A DNA stretch of 64,000 bases from an uncultured Lachnospiraceae bacterium (GCA_910578085.1 CAJTPM010000005.1:62001-126000); one strand, 5' to 3'. Positions 51,483 to 60,161 are shown, counted from the stretch's first letter. Program-made: numbers and translations. The notes: generated by a model from the sequence alone, not told the origin.

Positions 51483-52487
51483 TTACAGTACATCCGCAAA
51501 ATGTACTTTCAGCCGCTTAAAAATAAGCGCACCGATGCCAAACACCACCACAGTAAAGATCCAAAAATACATGGTGGAATAAAAATCCTCAAAAAACCAT
51601 TCCTTTTCGCAGATCGCGCTGCGGTAACCATTCACAATATATACTAATGGATTTAATTTTATGATTGTATTCCAAAGCGGCGGCTTATTCTCCAGCACTG
51701 CAATGCTCCACAGAATCGGGGTCGCCCACATCCCCACCTGCAACACAATGGATATGATCTGCGTCAGATCCCTGAAAAATATCACGATCGCACAGGTCGT
51801 ATAGGAAAGTCCCAGCACCAGAATAAACGTACAGATACTGTAATAGATGATCTGAATCGTATAAACCGTAGGATAACAGCCATAGATCACCGCCACAATT
51901 AAAAGCACCAGCACAAAAAACAGATGAATGAATGTGGCCGCAATAATTTTGATGATCGGCAGAATGCTGATCTTAAAGACCACTTTCTTTACCAGATAAT
52001 TATACTCAAGAAGAGCCGTAGTTCCGTTATTCAGTGCCTCAGAAAAATAAAACCAGGGACAAAGCCCTGCCGCCAGAAACAGTACATAAGGCATACTTGT
52101 CCCACTGGAGAGAAACTGTGCCCTGGAACCCATAAAATTTTCAAACACAAACCAGTACATGAAAACCGTGACTACCGGCTGGATCAGTGCCCAAATGATC
52201 CCCAGATAAGAACCTGCATAACGCTTTTTAAAGTCATTTTTAGCTAACTTCCAGATCAGCCTTCTGTTCTCAAACAGTTCCATCGGAAGGACCGTCAGCT
52301 TATCATAGAGCAGTATGAAAACAACACAGGATATCATGATCAGCACACAGGCTATTATTTTCTTTAACAGCTCCTCCTGCTGATCGGCAAAGGGATTGTG
52401 ATGCAGCACGATAATAAGCGCCATGATCCCCGCTAATATACAGAAAATGGCGATCCCCATTTTCTTTGAAATTCTTTTATGCTTCAT
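51483..52487 (-). CDS. wzm: Polysaccharide ABC exporter permease
   Basis: A 334-residue ABC-2 type permease. Two N-terminal helices (about 12-30 and 40-60) precede the Wzm core: ENRRLIWKLAKNDFKKRYAGSYLGIIWALIQPV, then five further helices with VGMWATPILWSI and LNPLVYIVNGYRSAI. It forms the channel for lipid-linked polysaccharide with Wzt. The extra pair of N-terminal helices is longer than the about 260-residue enterobacterial Wzm. ATG 52487 has GGAG 9 nt upstream; a TTG three codons earlier is rejected. It starts 13 nt after rmlC. Confidence 0.93.
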   Translation of the reverse strand: MKHKRISKKMGIAIFCILAGIMALIIVLHHNPFADQQEELLKKIIACVLIMISCVVFILLYDKLTVLPMELFENRRLIWKLAKNDFKKRYAGSYLGIIWALIQPVVTVFMYWFVFENFMGSRAQFLSSGTSMPYVLFLAAGLCPWFYFSEALNNGTTALLEYNYLVKKVVFKISILPIIKIIAATFIHLFFVLVLLIVAVIYGCYPTVYTIQIIYYSICTFILVLGLSYTTCAIVIFFRDLTQIISIVLQVGMWATPILWSIAVLENKPPLWNTIIKLNPLVYIVNGYRSAICEKEWFFEDFYSTMYFWIFTVVVFGIGALIFKRLKVHFADVL

Positions 52488-52500
52488 TTGCGGCAATCTC

Positions 52501-53064
52501 CTACACGCCCATAGTCTGTCTGAAAGCAGAAAATCCTGCCCACTTTGTATCCTTTTCCGATAAGATCAACTCCATTCCATCCGGAATCGGCCATTTCACA
52601 CCGATCTCGCTATCCCCGAAGTAAATGCCTCCCTCATCGTCCCCATGATAGAAATCCGTACACTTATAACAAAATTCCGCCTCCCCGGAAAGTACCAGAA
52701 ATCCATGGGCAAAATTTTTCGGAATGAAAAACTGTTTTTTATTCTCGTCAGACAAAATTTCTCCATGCCACTTTCCGAATGTAGGAGACCCTTTCCGCAG
52801 ATCCACTGCCACATCAAAGACTTCGCCTTTTATCACCCGCACCAGTTTATCCTGCGGAAAGTTTTTCTGGAAATGAAGTCCACGCAGCACGCCCCTTTTC
52901 GAGGAAGACTGATTATCCTGCACAAAAACCTGATCGATCCCGGCCTCCTTAAAATCATTGTACTGATAGGTTTCCATAAAATACCCTCTGCTATCCCCGA
53001 AAACAGCAGGCGTTATAATTTTCAATCCCTCGATCTCACAAGTCTCTACTTTAATCTTTCCCAT
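52501..53064 (-). CDS. rmlC: dTDP-4-dehydrorhamnose 3,5-epimerase
   Basis: A 187-residue cupin enzyme of standard length, third step of dTDP-L-rhamnose synthesis. Motifs: DSRGYFMETYQ, QDNQSSSKRGVLRGLHFQ with the catalytic His, VFDVAVDLRKGSPTFGKWHG (catalytic Asp region), FIPKNFAHGFLVLS and FCYKCTDFYHGDDEGGIYF. MGKIKV start follows AAGGA; an earlier in-frame ATG is not used. A strong hairpin lies in the 117-nt gap upstream. Confidence 0.96.
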   Translation of the reverse strand: MGKIKVETCEIEGLKIITPAVFGDSRGYFMETYQYNDFKEAGIDQVFVQDNQSSSKRGVLRGLHFQKNFPQDKLVRVIKGEVFDVAVDLRKGSPTFGKWHGEILSDENKKQFFIPKNFAHGFLVLSGEAEFCYKCTDFYHGDDEGGIYFGDSEIGVKWPIPDGMELILSEKDTKWAGFSAFRQTMGV

Positions 53065-53120
53065 TCTTATATCCTTCCCTCTCCCATTCCTCATATTCTT
53101 TTGTAATACAGGTATCACAA

Positions 53121-53179
53121 TTGCAGTGCGCCATCCGGGAAACTGATGTTCTTCTGATGTGATTGCCGGCGCACTGCAA
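53121..53179 (-). other. Long-stem hairpin after the smaller GH25 gene
   Basis: TTGCAGTGCGCC (53121-53132) pairs perfectly with GGCGCACTGCAA (53168-53179). The loop contains the near-repeat ACATCAG-AAGA-ACATCAG on the minus strand. It starts 2 nt after the stop and has no U-tract, so it more likely protects or processes the operon mRNA than ends it. Confidence 0.6.
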
Positions 53180-53181
53180 AT

Positions 53182-54528
53182 CTAATACGCCAGGTAGCTG
53201 ATATCCAGATCCACTCTGCCTTCGATACCGTCCACATTTCCGGAGGACGTGTACTGCCAGAAATGATAATTTCCGCCGTATATCGGTTTCTCCCGGTATT
53301 CTGCCAGCCAGATAATATGATCTGTCAGCGCATCCATCCGGAGCTTTGACCGAAACCAGTTTCTGCCGCCATAAACGCCGCCGCTGTAACCTGCATCTTC
53401 CACGGTCTCACAGAAAGCCTGACAGACCCTGGTTCTTGTCTCCATATCCAGTCCATCCGCCCGTCCATTTCCACCGGCGCTCTCGCTGTCAATAAAAATC
53501 GGATAAGTTATCCTGTATCCCTCACACAGTGCAAGAGCCATACTCGCCTCCTCCACAGCTTCCACCTCATTGGTGGCCTGGGTAAAGAAATAGACCCCGA
53601 CTTTCAGGCCGGCTGCCAGAGCCCCCTGCATGTTCTGCCTGAAGTACGGATCCTCTACAAGCGCGCCCGTAGAAGAACCGCGGTAACCACAGCGGATGAT
53701 CGCATATGTAATCCCGGCATTCTGCACTCTGTCCCAGTCGATCTCGCCGTTCCACTTGGATACATCAATGCCCATCTGTCCTTCTTCGCCCAGATCCCTG
53801 ACATCCACGACCTCCGTATCGTCGGCATCTGCCAGCGCATCTTTCTCCTCGGTGTCCTCCTCCTCCGCAATGACATCCGCCTCGGTCTTCATGAGTAACG
53901 TAATATCCGGAATCGCCGTATACTCTACTTTATCTCTGACTGACACCACTGTCGGTTTCGGTTTTTCAAACTCCCCTGCCTCCGTCAGTGTCACCTCATA
54001 ATCGCCTGCACTCAGATTACTGATATAGACTATGCCGTCTTTATCCTGGTCAATATAGCTGCCCTGCTCTTTTAAACTGACGACAAAGGGCACACCGGTC
54101 ACCACATTGCCCGCACCATCCAGAATCTGAACCCTCAGATCCCGCTCCACTGAAGTCGTCACAAAAGAAAGACTTTTTTCATTCGCCTCAAGCAGCTTCT
54201 TCTCGTAGCTGCTCAGTTCCCTGTCAAAAAAAGTCGAATCTCTCAAAAATGCCCTCAGATCATCACCCACCTGTTTGGTCTTATCCGCTCCGGCAAACCC
54301 GTCCTGCGCAAAACTTCCATCATCTTCCGTTTCGGTCCCCTCATCTGTCTCCTGTACCAGGGATTCGATCTCTGAGGGTGTTTCCTGTTCCGTCTGCTCT
54401 TCTTCAGACTGATCTTTTCCAAACAGAGACTTCATCCGTGACATATTCCCCAGAAATGTCACAAAAACCACAAGCAGTACCATAATGGCGCTGATCAGAA
54501 CAGCGCGTTTTTTTATCCTAGAGTCCAT
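53182..54528 (-). CDS. Membrane-anchored GH25 muramidase (smaller copy)
   Basis: A 448-residue protein. One membrane helix near the N terminus (RAVLISAIMVLLVVFVTFLG) leads to an acidic Glu/Thr linker, a Cna-B-like beta domain (about 125-215: LRVQILDGAGNVVTGVPFVVSLKE), and a GH25 lysozyme domain (about 250-448) with GIDVSKWNGEIDWDRV, IIRCGYRG, GVYFFTQA, PIFIDSES (catalytic Asp and Glu) and YHFWQYTS. GH25 enzymes cut the MurNAc-GlcNAc bond. In a polymer-attachment locus it may open wall space or trim strands where polymer is ligated. Start ATG 54528 (AGAGG upstream) overlaps rmlA's end by 11 nt. Confidence 0.9.
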   Translation of the reverse strand: MDSRIKKRAVLISAIMVLLVVFVTFLGNMSRMKSLFGKDQSEEEQTEQETPSEIESLVQETDEGTETEDDGSFAQDGFAGADKTKQVGDDLRAFLRDSTFFDRELSSYEKKLLEANEKSLSFVTTSVERDLRVQILDGAGNVVTGVPFVVSLKEQGSYIDQDKDGIVYISNLSAGDYEVTLTEAGEFEKPKPTVVSVRDKVEYTAIPDITLLMKTEADVIAEEEDTEEKDALADADDTEVVDVRDLGEEGQMGIDVSKWNGEIDWDRVQNAGITYAIIRCGYRGSSTGALVEDPYFRQNMQGALAAGLKVGVYFFTQATNEVEAVEEASMALALCEGYRITYPIFIDSESAGGNGRADGLDMETRTRVCQAFCETVEDAGYSGGVYGGRNWFRSKLRMDALTDHIIWLAEYREKPIYGGNYHFWQYTSSGNVDGIEGRVDLDISYLAY

Positions 54529-55387
54529 TTGCAACCTCTGTCAGATATTTCCCGTAATTCGTTTTAAGAAGCGGCTCCGCCAGCGCAAGCAGCTGTTCCT
54601 TCGTAATAAATCCCCGCTTATAAGCAATTTCCTCGATACAGGAAATATACAGTCCCTGTCTCTTCTGGAATGCCGCCACAAAATCCGACGCATCAAGCAG
54701 CGAATCATGATTTCCCGTATCTAACCACGCAAAACCCCTGCCCATCTTCTCAACGCGCAGATCTCCCCGCTCCATGTAGGCATTGTTGACGCTTGTAATC
54801 TCAATTTCTCCTCTCGCGGAGGGTTTTACATTTTTTGCGATCTCCACCACATCATTATCGTAAAAATAGAGTCCCGGCACAGCGTAATTGCTCCTAGGGT
54901 TCTGCGGTTTTTCTTCGATAGAGAGCGCCTTCCCGTCTTCGTCAAACTCCACAACTCCGTATTCTCTGGGATCTCTCACATAATAGCCAAAAATCGTAGC
55001 TCCCTTTTTCCTGGCTGCCACCTCCAGAAGCAATCTGGAAAAACTCTGCCCATAAAAAATATTATCGCCCAACACTAACGCCACAGGGTCCTTTCCAATG
55101 AACTCCTCTCCGATCAGAAAGGCATCCGCCAGCCCTCGGGGGTATTCCTGCACCGCATAGGAAAACTGTAAGCCAAGCTGCGCCCCATCCCCGAAGAGTT
55201 GTTCAAACATCGGCAGATCCCTCGGGGTGGAAATGATCAGTATCTCCCGGATTCCCGCCAACATCAGCGTAGACAGCGGATAATAGATCATCGGCTTGTC
55301 ATAGACAGGCATCATCTGTTTTGAAATAGCCTTGGTTAACGGATAGAGCCTCGTTCCCGATCCACCTGCAAGTATAATTCCCTTCAT
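54518..55387 (-). CDS. rmlA: Glucose-1-phosphate thymidylyltransferase
   Basis: A 289-residue nucleotidyltransferase of standard length. GIILAGGSGTRLYPLTKAISKQMMPVYDKPMIYYPLS is the signature; VLGDNIFYG, EKPQNPRSNYAVPGLYFYD, WLDTGNHDSL follow. It makes dTDP-glucose, the first step of dTDP-rhamnose synthesis, and is feedback-regulated by dTDP-rhamnose in the family. ATG 55387 follows GGAGG. Between rmlB (46 nt upstream) and the GH25 gene that overlaps it. Confidence 0.97.
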   Translation of the reverse strand: MKGIILAGGSGTRLYPLTKAISKQMMPVYDKPMIYYPLSTLMLAGIREILIISTPRDLPMFEQLFGDGAQLGLQFSYAVQEYPRGLADAFLIGEEFIGKDPVALVLGDNIFYGQSFSRLLLEVAARKKGATIFGYYVRDPREYGVVEFDEDGKALSIEEKPQNPRSNYAVPGLYFYDNDVVEIAKNVKPSARGEIEITSVNNAYMERGDLRVEKMGRGFAWLDTGNHDSLLDASDFVAAFQKRQGLYISCIEEIAYKRGFITKEQLLALAEPLLKTNYGKYLTEVANGL

Positions 55388-55433
55388 AATTCCTCCATCT
55401 TTCACGTCGACAGTCTCACCTCTGTGAACATGA

Positions 55434-56513
55434 TCATATTTTATACATTTCCTCGTAGTACTTCTGGTAACTGCCGCTCGTCACATTTTTCATCCAGTCC
55501 TCATGCTCAAAAAACCAGGCGATAGTTTTGCGAATGCCCTCTTTAAACATCGTCTCGGGCTCCCAGCCGATTTCTGCCCTGATCTTATCCGGCGCAATCG
55601 CATAGCGTCTGTCGTGTCCTTTTCTGTCCTCCACATAGGTGATCAGCTCCCTGCTCACAAGAGCTTTTCTCGGGTCATCCTCAGACAGCATCTCCTGCAG
55701 CGTTTCTATAATAATATGGATGATCTCAATATTCTGCTTTTCATTGTGTCCGCCGATATTGTAAGTTTCAAACAGCCTTCCCTGCTCCTGTACCATATCG
55801 ATCGCCTTCGCATGATCTTCCACATACAGCCAGTCCCTGACATTCTTTCCATCGCCATACACCGGCAGCTTCTTTCCCTGCAGTGCATTGTTGATGATCA
55901 GCGGAATCAGTTTTTCCGGGAACTGATAGGGACCATAATTGTTGGAACAGTTTGTGATGTTGGCCGGGAATTTATAGGTGTCCATATAAGCCTTCACAAG
56001 CATGTCCGAACTGGCCTTGCTGGCCGAGTAGGGACTGTGGGGCGCATAGGGGGTCGTCTCATAAAAGTATTCGCCGTCACTTTCCAAGGAACCATATACC
56101 TCATCCGTGGAGACATGTAAAAATCTCTTCCCTTCTCTGTAACTGCCGTCCGCATTCTCCCAGGCTGCTTTCGCGCAGTTCAACATAACCGCCGTACCAA
56201 GCACATTGGTTTTCACAAACACCTCCGGCTCTTTGATACTTCTGTCCACATGACTCTCCGCCGCAAAATGGACTACCCTGTCGATATCATTCTCTGCAAA
56301 TATTCTGCCAATGGCTTCCTTATCGCAGATATCAGCCCTGATAAATGTATAATTGTCACGCTTCTCAATATCCCGCAGGTTTTCCAGATTGCCGGCATAG
56401 GTCAGCGCATCCACATTGATGATGCGGATCTCGCTGCCGTACTTTTTAAACATGTAATGAATGTAGTTGGAGCCGATAAAACCCGCACCTCCCGTTACCA
56501 GATAAGTCCTCAT
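55434..56513 (-). CDS. rmlB: dTDP-glucose 4,6-dehydratase
   Basis: A 359-residue extended SDR. TGGAGFIGSNYIHYM binds NAD; HFAAESHVDRSI, VSTDEVYG (catalytic Thr-Asp-Glu), YSASKASSD (Tyr and Lys), NCSNNYGPYQFPEKLIPL and RDWLYVEDH are all intact. Converts dTDP-glucose to the 4-keto-6-deoxy sugar. RmlA, RmlB and RmlC are here; the fourth enzyme, RmlD, is not. ATG 56513 follows GGGAGAGAGG. Confidence 0.97.
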   Translation of the reverse strand: MRTYLVTGGAGFIGSNYIHYMFKKYGSEIRIINVDALTYAGNLENLRDIEKRDNYTFIRADICDKEAIGRIFAENDIDRVVHFAAESHVDRSIKEPEVFVKTNVLGTAVMLNCAKAAWENADGSYREGKRFLHVSTDEVYGSLESDGEYFYETTPYAPHSPYSASKASSDMLVKAYMDTYKFPANITNCSNNYGPYQFPEKLIPLIINNALQGKKLPVYGDGKNVRDWLYVEDHAKAIDMVQEQGRLFETYNIGGHNEKQNIEIIHIIIETLQEMLSEDDPRKALVSRELITYVEDRKGHDRRYAIAPDKIRAEIGWEPETMFKEGIRKTIAWFFEHEDWMKNVTSGSYQKYYEEMYKI

Positions 56514-56561
56514 AAGCCTCTCTCCCATTTTTAGTAACTATATTTTATATACTGTAAACCA

Positions 56562-59480
56562 TCAATATCCCAGAAAACTCAGGTTCAGATCCACATTTCC
56601 CTTGATACCGGGCACGGAACCTTTGGAACTGTACTGCCACAAATTGTATCTTCCATTGTACGTAGGCGCCGCCGCATACTGTGCCAGCCAGATCTTATAG
56701 GAACCCAATGCCCCTGCATCTATCTTATTATTTAACCATGTCTTATTTGCATAAACGCCGGCCGTATAACCTGAATTCTGAATCGTAGCACAGAATGCCT
56801 TGCAGACCGCGGTACGGGTTCCCTTATCGATACCGTCCGCTCTGCCGCCGCTGCTCTCCACATCCAGAAAGATCGGATAAGATATCTTATATTTCTTCAC
56901 CAGATCCAGTACCATGGAAGCCTCTTCCACAGCCTCTTTCTCATTGACTGCCTGAGTAAAGAAATACACTCCTACTTTCATACCAGCCGCATTTGCACCG
57001 GAAATATTCGCTGCAAACTTCGGATCCGTAATCAGCGCCCCTGTGGAAGAACCGCGGTAACCACACCGGATGATCGCATAGGATGCACCGGAAGCCTTCA
57101 CACTGTTCCAGTCGATATTGCCGTTCCACTTGGAAACATCAATGCCGAACGTGCCGGAGCTTGTCACAAGACTGCCATCGCTGGCAAAATTATATTTTGC
57201 TCCCTGAATCACCTGTTCTCCGGTCACATACTGATGATTCTCCAGGTAATAATATGTCTTGCCGTCAATATTCTGCCAGCCTGTGTACAATATTCCCTCT
57301 GTTTTCAGGAAGTACTGCATGTCAGTCTTATAGTAATCCGCATAGACCGCCTCTCTGTACTTACCGTTTTCCAGCACATATACCTGATTGCCGTCCTTAT
57401 CCTTTAACAGCGAGGTAGTGTCCTCCTCATATCCGCCCACTACTTTTACCGTGACCTTTGCTTCCTTTCCATTACTGCCTTTGATCGTGACAATACTCTC
57501 CCCGATCTTCACGCCGGTCACCGTCACTTTTTTACCGCTTACCGCCACCGTGGCAATATCCTTTCTGGATGACTCCGCTGTTATGGTAATGTTGTCGGGC
57601 CGGGTAGCCACATTGATATCCACCGTCTTTTTTACAGCCACCTGCACGGATGTCTTATCTGGTGTGACAGTGCTGTCCGTTATTGTCACAGTACAGGTCT
57701 GAGGCTGCACGTCACTGCCTTTCACAGTTGCTGTCAGCTTTATTGTGCCCGCTTTCTTTCCTTTTACCGTCACCGTTTTCCCGTCCGAAGACACCGTTAC
57801 ATCTGCAAATTCCGCATTTTTATCCGTTATCTCCCACACAACGGCTGCCTGATTACTCTCCGCCTTAATGGTTTTGCTATCTCCCACTGCCAGAGATACC
57901 GCCGTCTGATCGATCTTCAGAGTTGCCGCCACAGGCGCTGCCGTCACTTTCACCGTACAGAAAGCAGATACCGAAGCGCTGCCGCCCGACGCACTTCCCT
58001 TAGCTCTGATCGTCACCGTGCCCGCTGCCACTCCGGTAACATTACCTTTATTGTCTACTTTCGCTATGGATGGATTATCCGAAGACCAGGTTATGGAAGC
58101 CACATTCTTCTGGCTCACGCCGATGGCCGCCGTTTTTCCTACTTCCACGTTGACGCCCGTAATCGAAAGTTCCGGAACAGGAGACGGATTATTGCCGCTG
58201 ACAGTCCCCAACGCCGTCATCAGATAATAATCTGCCGTCCTGGCTGAAGCAACCACTGTCGCAGGATCTTTGATCGTGTTTTTATCAATGGCTTTATAGG
58301 TGGGCTCCCCTTCTGCGGACTGGGTGGACTGCACAAAAGGCACCGTATCCGCCAGCCTGGACTCTTCCACCACCTCCTCGACGGCAGTATCCTCCACGGC
58401 CGCATTGACCTCCTCCTCTGTCTTGATCTCCTCCCTGATATCCACCTTTTTGTAGGCAATGTTTGCCTTCACTTCCACACTCTGAGTCTCTGTGGAAAAC
58501 GTGTACTCATCGTACCCGGTCAGTTCTGACATTTTTACCTTATAAGTGCCAGCTTCAATATTCTCCCTGTAGATCACACCGTCTTTATCATCATCTGTCC
58601 ATGTTTCCGTCTTCTTTGAAGGCGTCGTGATCTCCACCTCGAAGGGTACATTCGCCACCAGTTTGTCCGTCTTTGTATTGACAAATTTTATTTTCAGATC
58701 CTTTACAATAGAAGTCATTTTTAGGGAAATATCAATCCCCTGAGCAGGTTCTTCTTCCACCACCTCCTCAGGCTCTTCCTCAATCGTCTCCATTGCCGCC
58801 TCTTTAGCCATCTGGGCGTCCGCCACCGCAAGCAGGCCGCTCTCGCCGATAATATTGACCCCTTTTAATGAAGTTCCCACTTCCGCAAAGGCCGCTACCG
58901 CTTTATCTTCCTGCTTTGCTGTCATTAATATTACGCCGGTCAGCACCGCAAAGAACAATACCGCAACACCTGTACCGGCAATTACTTTGTCGATCAGGGG
59001 GAGATTACGGAAAGCAAGCACCGCCCCTGCCACTCCCTTTTTCCTCCGGTAAGCTATAAACTCATCGTCGTCCTCGTCATCATCCTCGTACTCGCCGTCC
59101 TCTATATAATCAAGATCATCGTCATCCTCGTTCTCTTCGTAGTCTTCTCCTTCCTCTTCGTCCTCATAATAATCTATATCGTCGCCGTAATATTCCTCCT
59201 CATAATACGCTCCGTCCCCGTCATATTTGCCGGACTTCTTTCCATAATATACCTCACTGTCATATCTTTCAGACAGTTCATCCTCATAGTACTTCTCCTC
59301 AGACTCTTCCGTTTCTTCCTCCTCAGCCTCATCCTCGTAGTATTCATCCTCCTCGTACTCATCATCCTCGTAGTACTCATCTTCATCATAATCATCTATC
59401 CCGGAAAAATACTTTCTGTCACCCGAAAGTTCCCGCTTCCTGCTATTTTTGTGCTTCTTTCCCTTTCCAAATAAACTCAT
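56562..59480 (-). CDS. Large membrane-anchored GH25 muramidase with acidic cytoplasmic tail and Big domains
   Basis: A 972-residue protein, first of the locus. Residues 27-141 are almost all Asp, Glu and Tyr; a basic patch (YRRKKG) and one membrane helix (about 166-188) follow. Outside are a Cna-B-like domain (about 255-350), a linker, three bacterial Ig-like (Big2) domains (about 440-690: VASITWSSDNPSIAKVDNKG, then two further copies), a cell-wall-binding-like repeat region (ILYTGWQNIDGKTYYYLENH) and a C-terminal GH25 domain (about 775-972) with GIDVSKWNGNIDW, PIFLDVES and YNLWQYSS. The GH25 part is a close paralogue of the one at 53182. Likely a wall hydrolase coupled to polymer attachment. 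The ribosome site is weak (GGAAG 2 nt before ATG). Confidence 0.9.
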   Translation of the reverse strand: MSLFGKGKKHKNSRKRELSGDRKYFSGIDDYDEDEYYEDDEYEEDEYYEDEAEEEETEESEEKYYEDELSERYDSEVYYGKKSGKYDGDGAYYEEEYYGDDIDYYEDEEEGEDYEENEDDDDLDYIEDGEYEDDDEDDDEFIAYRRKKGVAGAVLAFRNLPLIDKVIAGTGVAVLFFAVLTGVILMTAKQEDKAVAAFAEVGTSLKGVNIIGESGLLAVADAQMAKEAAMETIEEEPEEVVEEEPAQGIDISLKMTSIVKDLKIKFVNTKTDKLVANVPFEVEITTPSKKTETWTDDDKDGVIYRENIEAGTYKVKMSELTGYDEYTFSTETQSVEVKANIAYKKVDIREEIKTEEEVNAAVEDTAVEEVVEESRLADTVPFVQSTQSAEGEPTYKAIDKNTIKDPATVVASARTADYYLMTALGTVSGNNPSPVPELSITGVNVEVGKTAAIGVSQKNVASITWSSDNPSIAKVDNKGNVTGVAAGTVTIRAKGSASGGSASVSAFCTVKVTAAPVAATLKIDQTAVSLAVGDSKTIKAESNQAAVVWEITDKNAEFADVTVSSDGKTVTVKGKKAGTIKLTATVKGSDVQPQTCTVTITDSTVTPDKTSVQVAVKKTVDINVATRPDNITITAESSRKDIATVAVSGKKVTVTGVKIGESIVTIKGSNGKEAKVTVKVVGGYEEDTTSLLKDKDGNQVYVLENGKYREAVYADYYKTDMQYFLKTEGILYTGWQNIDGKTYYYLENHQYVTGEQVIQGAKYNFASDGSLVTSSGTFGIDVSKWNGNIDWNSVKASGASYAIIRCGYRGSSTGALITDPKFAANISGANAAGMKVGVYFFTQAVNEKEAVEEASMVLDLVKKYKISYPIFLDVESSGGRADGIDKGTRTAVCKAFCATIQNSGYTAGVYANKTWLNNKIDAGALGSYKIWLAQYAAAPTYNGRYNLWQYSSKGSVPGIKGNVDLNLSFLGY

Positions 59481-59596
59481 CTTCCATGGTACCTTTCTTT
59501 TTTATGGTAAACTGCTGTGCCTGCATTTCTCTGATCACAGGCCACAGACAACCGGGCACTGATCGCCCACGTTTCATTTTGCGCAGTATCTGTTAT

Positions 59597-59625
59597 ATTG
59601 TAGCATCTTTTTCCTGTTAATTCAA
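59597..59625 (-). promoter_or_regulatory. Main promoter of the polysaccharide locus
   Basis: On the minus strand TTGAAT (59625-59620), 17 nt, TACAAT (59602-59597). The leader of about 110 nt contains a hairpin with GATCA/TGATC arms (around 59530-59570). This is the only good promoter I see before the 28-kb leftward series. Confidence 0.65.
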
Positions 59626-59701
59626 GGATTCACCACAACTTCCAAAAGTTTGCAAAAAAAATCCCTGAAAATTTTTTGTCGATGAAAAAAAAGAAAAACT
59701 A

Positions 59702-59730
59702 TTGACTTTTCTGGCAAAAACTGCCAGAAT
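59702..59730 (+). promoter_or_regulatory. Promoter with palindrome in its spacer, before the zinc-ribbon gene
   Basis: TTGACT (59702-59707), 17 nt, CAGAAT (59725-59730). The spacer is filled by CTGGCA-N5-TGCCAG (59711-59727), a perfect 6-bp inverted repeat, the classic place for a repressor. The -10 is weak. Confidence 0.45.
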
Positions 59731-59775
59731 TTAACTAACGTATTACAATATTTTTTGAAAAAAGGGGAATTTTTC

Positions 59776-60090
59776 ATGATGTACATGCATTATTGTAAGC
59801 GTTGCCAAAAGGTTCACATGTTAAACGGACATAAAATGTCCTGTCCGAGATGCGAAGCGCCTCTCACGGAATTACAGATCTCCTATCTGGATTACACAAA
59901 TATGTCCAGGGAGGAGCGCACCGCTTTCACCGTGCGTCTGAAAGACCCTGAGCGGCTCGAAAAGCTTGGTACCACCTACCGGATGTATAAATACAGCAAG
60001 TGGTATAAAGAGCTGCTAAACCAGACACAGGATAACATCTACCCGTTTGACGCCAAAAGAACCATGATTGGCCTCGCTGCAACCAACTGA
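59776..60090 (+). CDS. Small zinc-ribbon protein, function unknown
   Basis: A 104-residue protein with an N-terminal rubredoxin-like zinc ribbon: Cys7-x2-Cys10 and Cys23-x2-Cys26 (YCKRCQKV, SCPRCEAPL). The remaining 75 residues are helical and charged, with a run of Arg, Lys and Tyr (YRMYKYSKWYKELL). I do not recognise a named family; it resembles small Lachnospiraceae proteins of unknown role, possibly binding nucleic acid. The first of two adjacent ATGs is used, with AGGGGA 7 nt upstream. It is a single-gene transcript, divergent from the polysaccharide locus and closed by a strong terminator. Confidence 0.75.
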   Translation: MMYMHYCKRCQKVHMLNGHKMSCPRCEAPLTELQISYLDYTNMSREERTAFTVRLKDPERLEKLGTTYRMYKYSKWYKELLNQTQDNIYPFDAKRTMIGLAATN

Positions 60091-60161
60091 CCGGCAGATC
60101 AGAAAAGATTTGTCTTCCTTACTTAAAAAACTGAATATGGATATCATGTGGGAAACCACAT

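Noticed and set aside
59057..59400. Acidic-repeat region as a tandem DNA repeat or assembly artefact
   Set aside because: The Asp/Glu/Tyr codons vary, the frame is uninterrupted, and it joins smoothly to a normal membrane helix, so it is read as real coding sequence.
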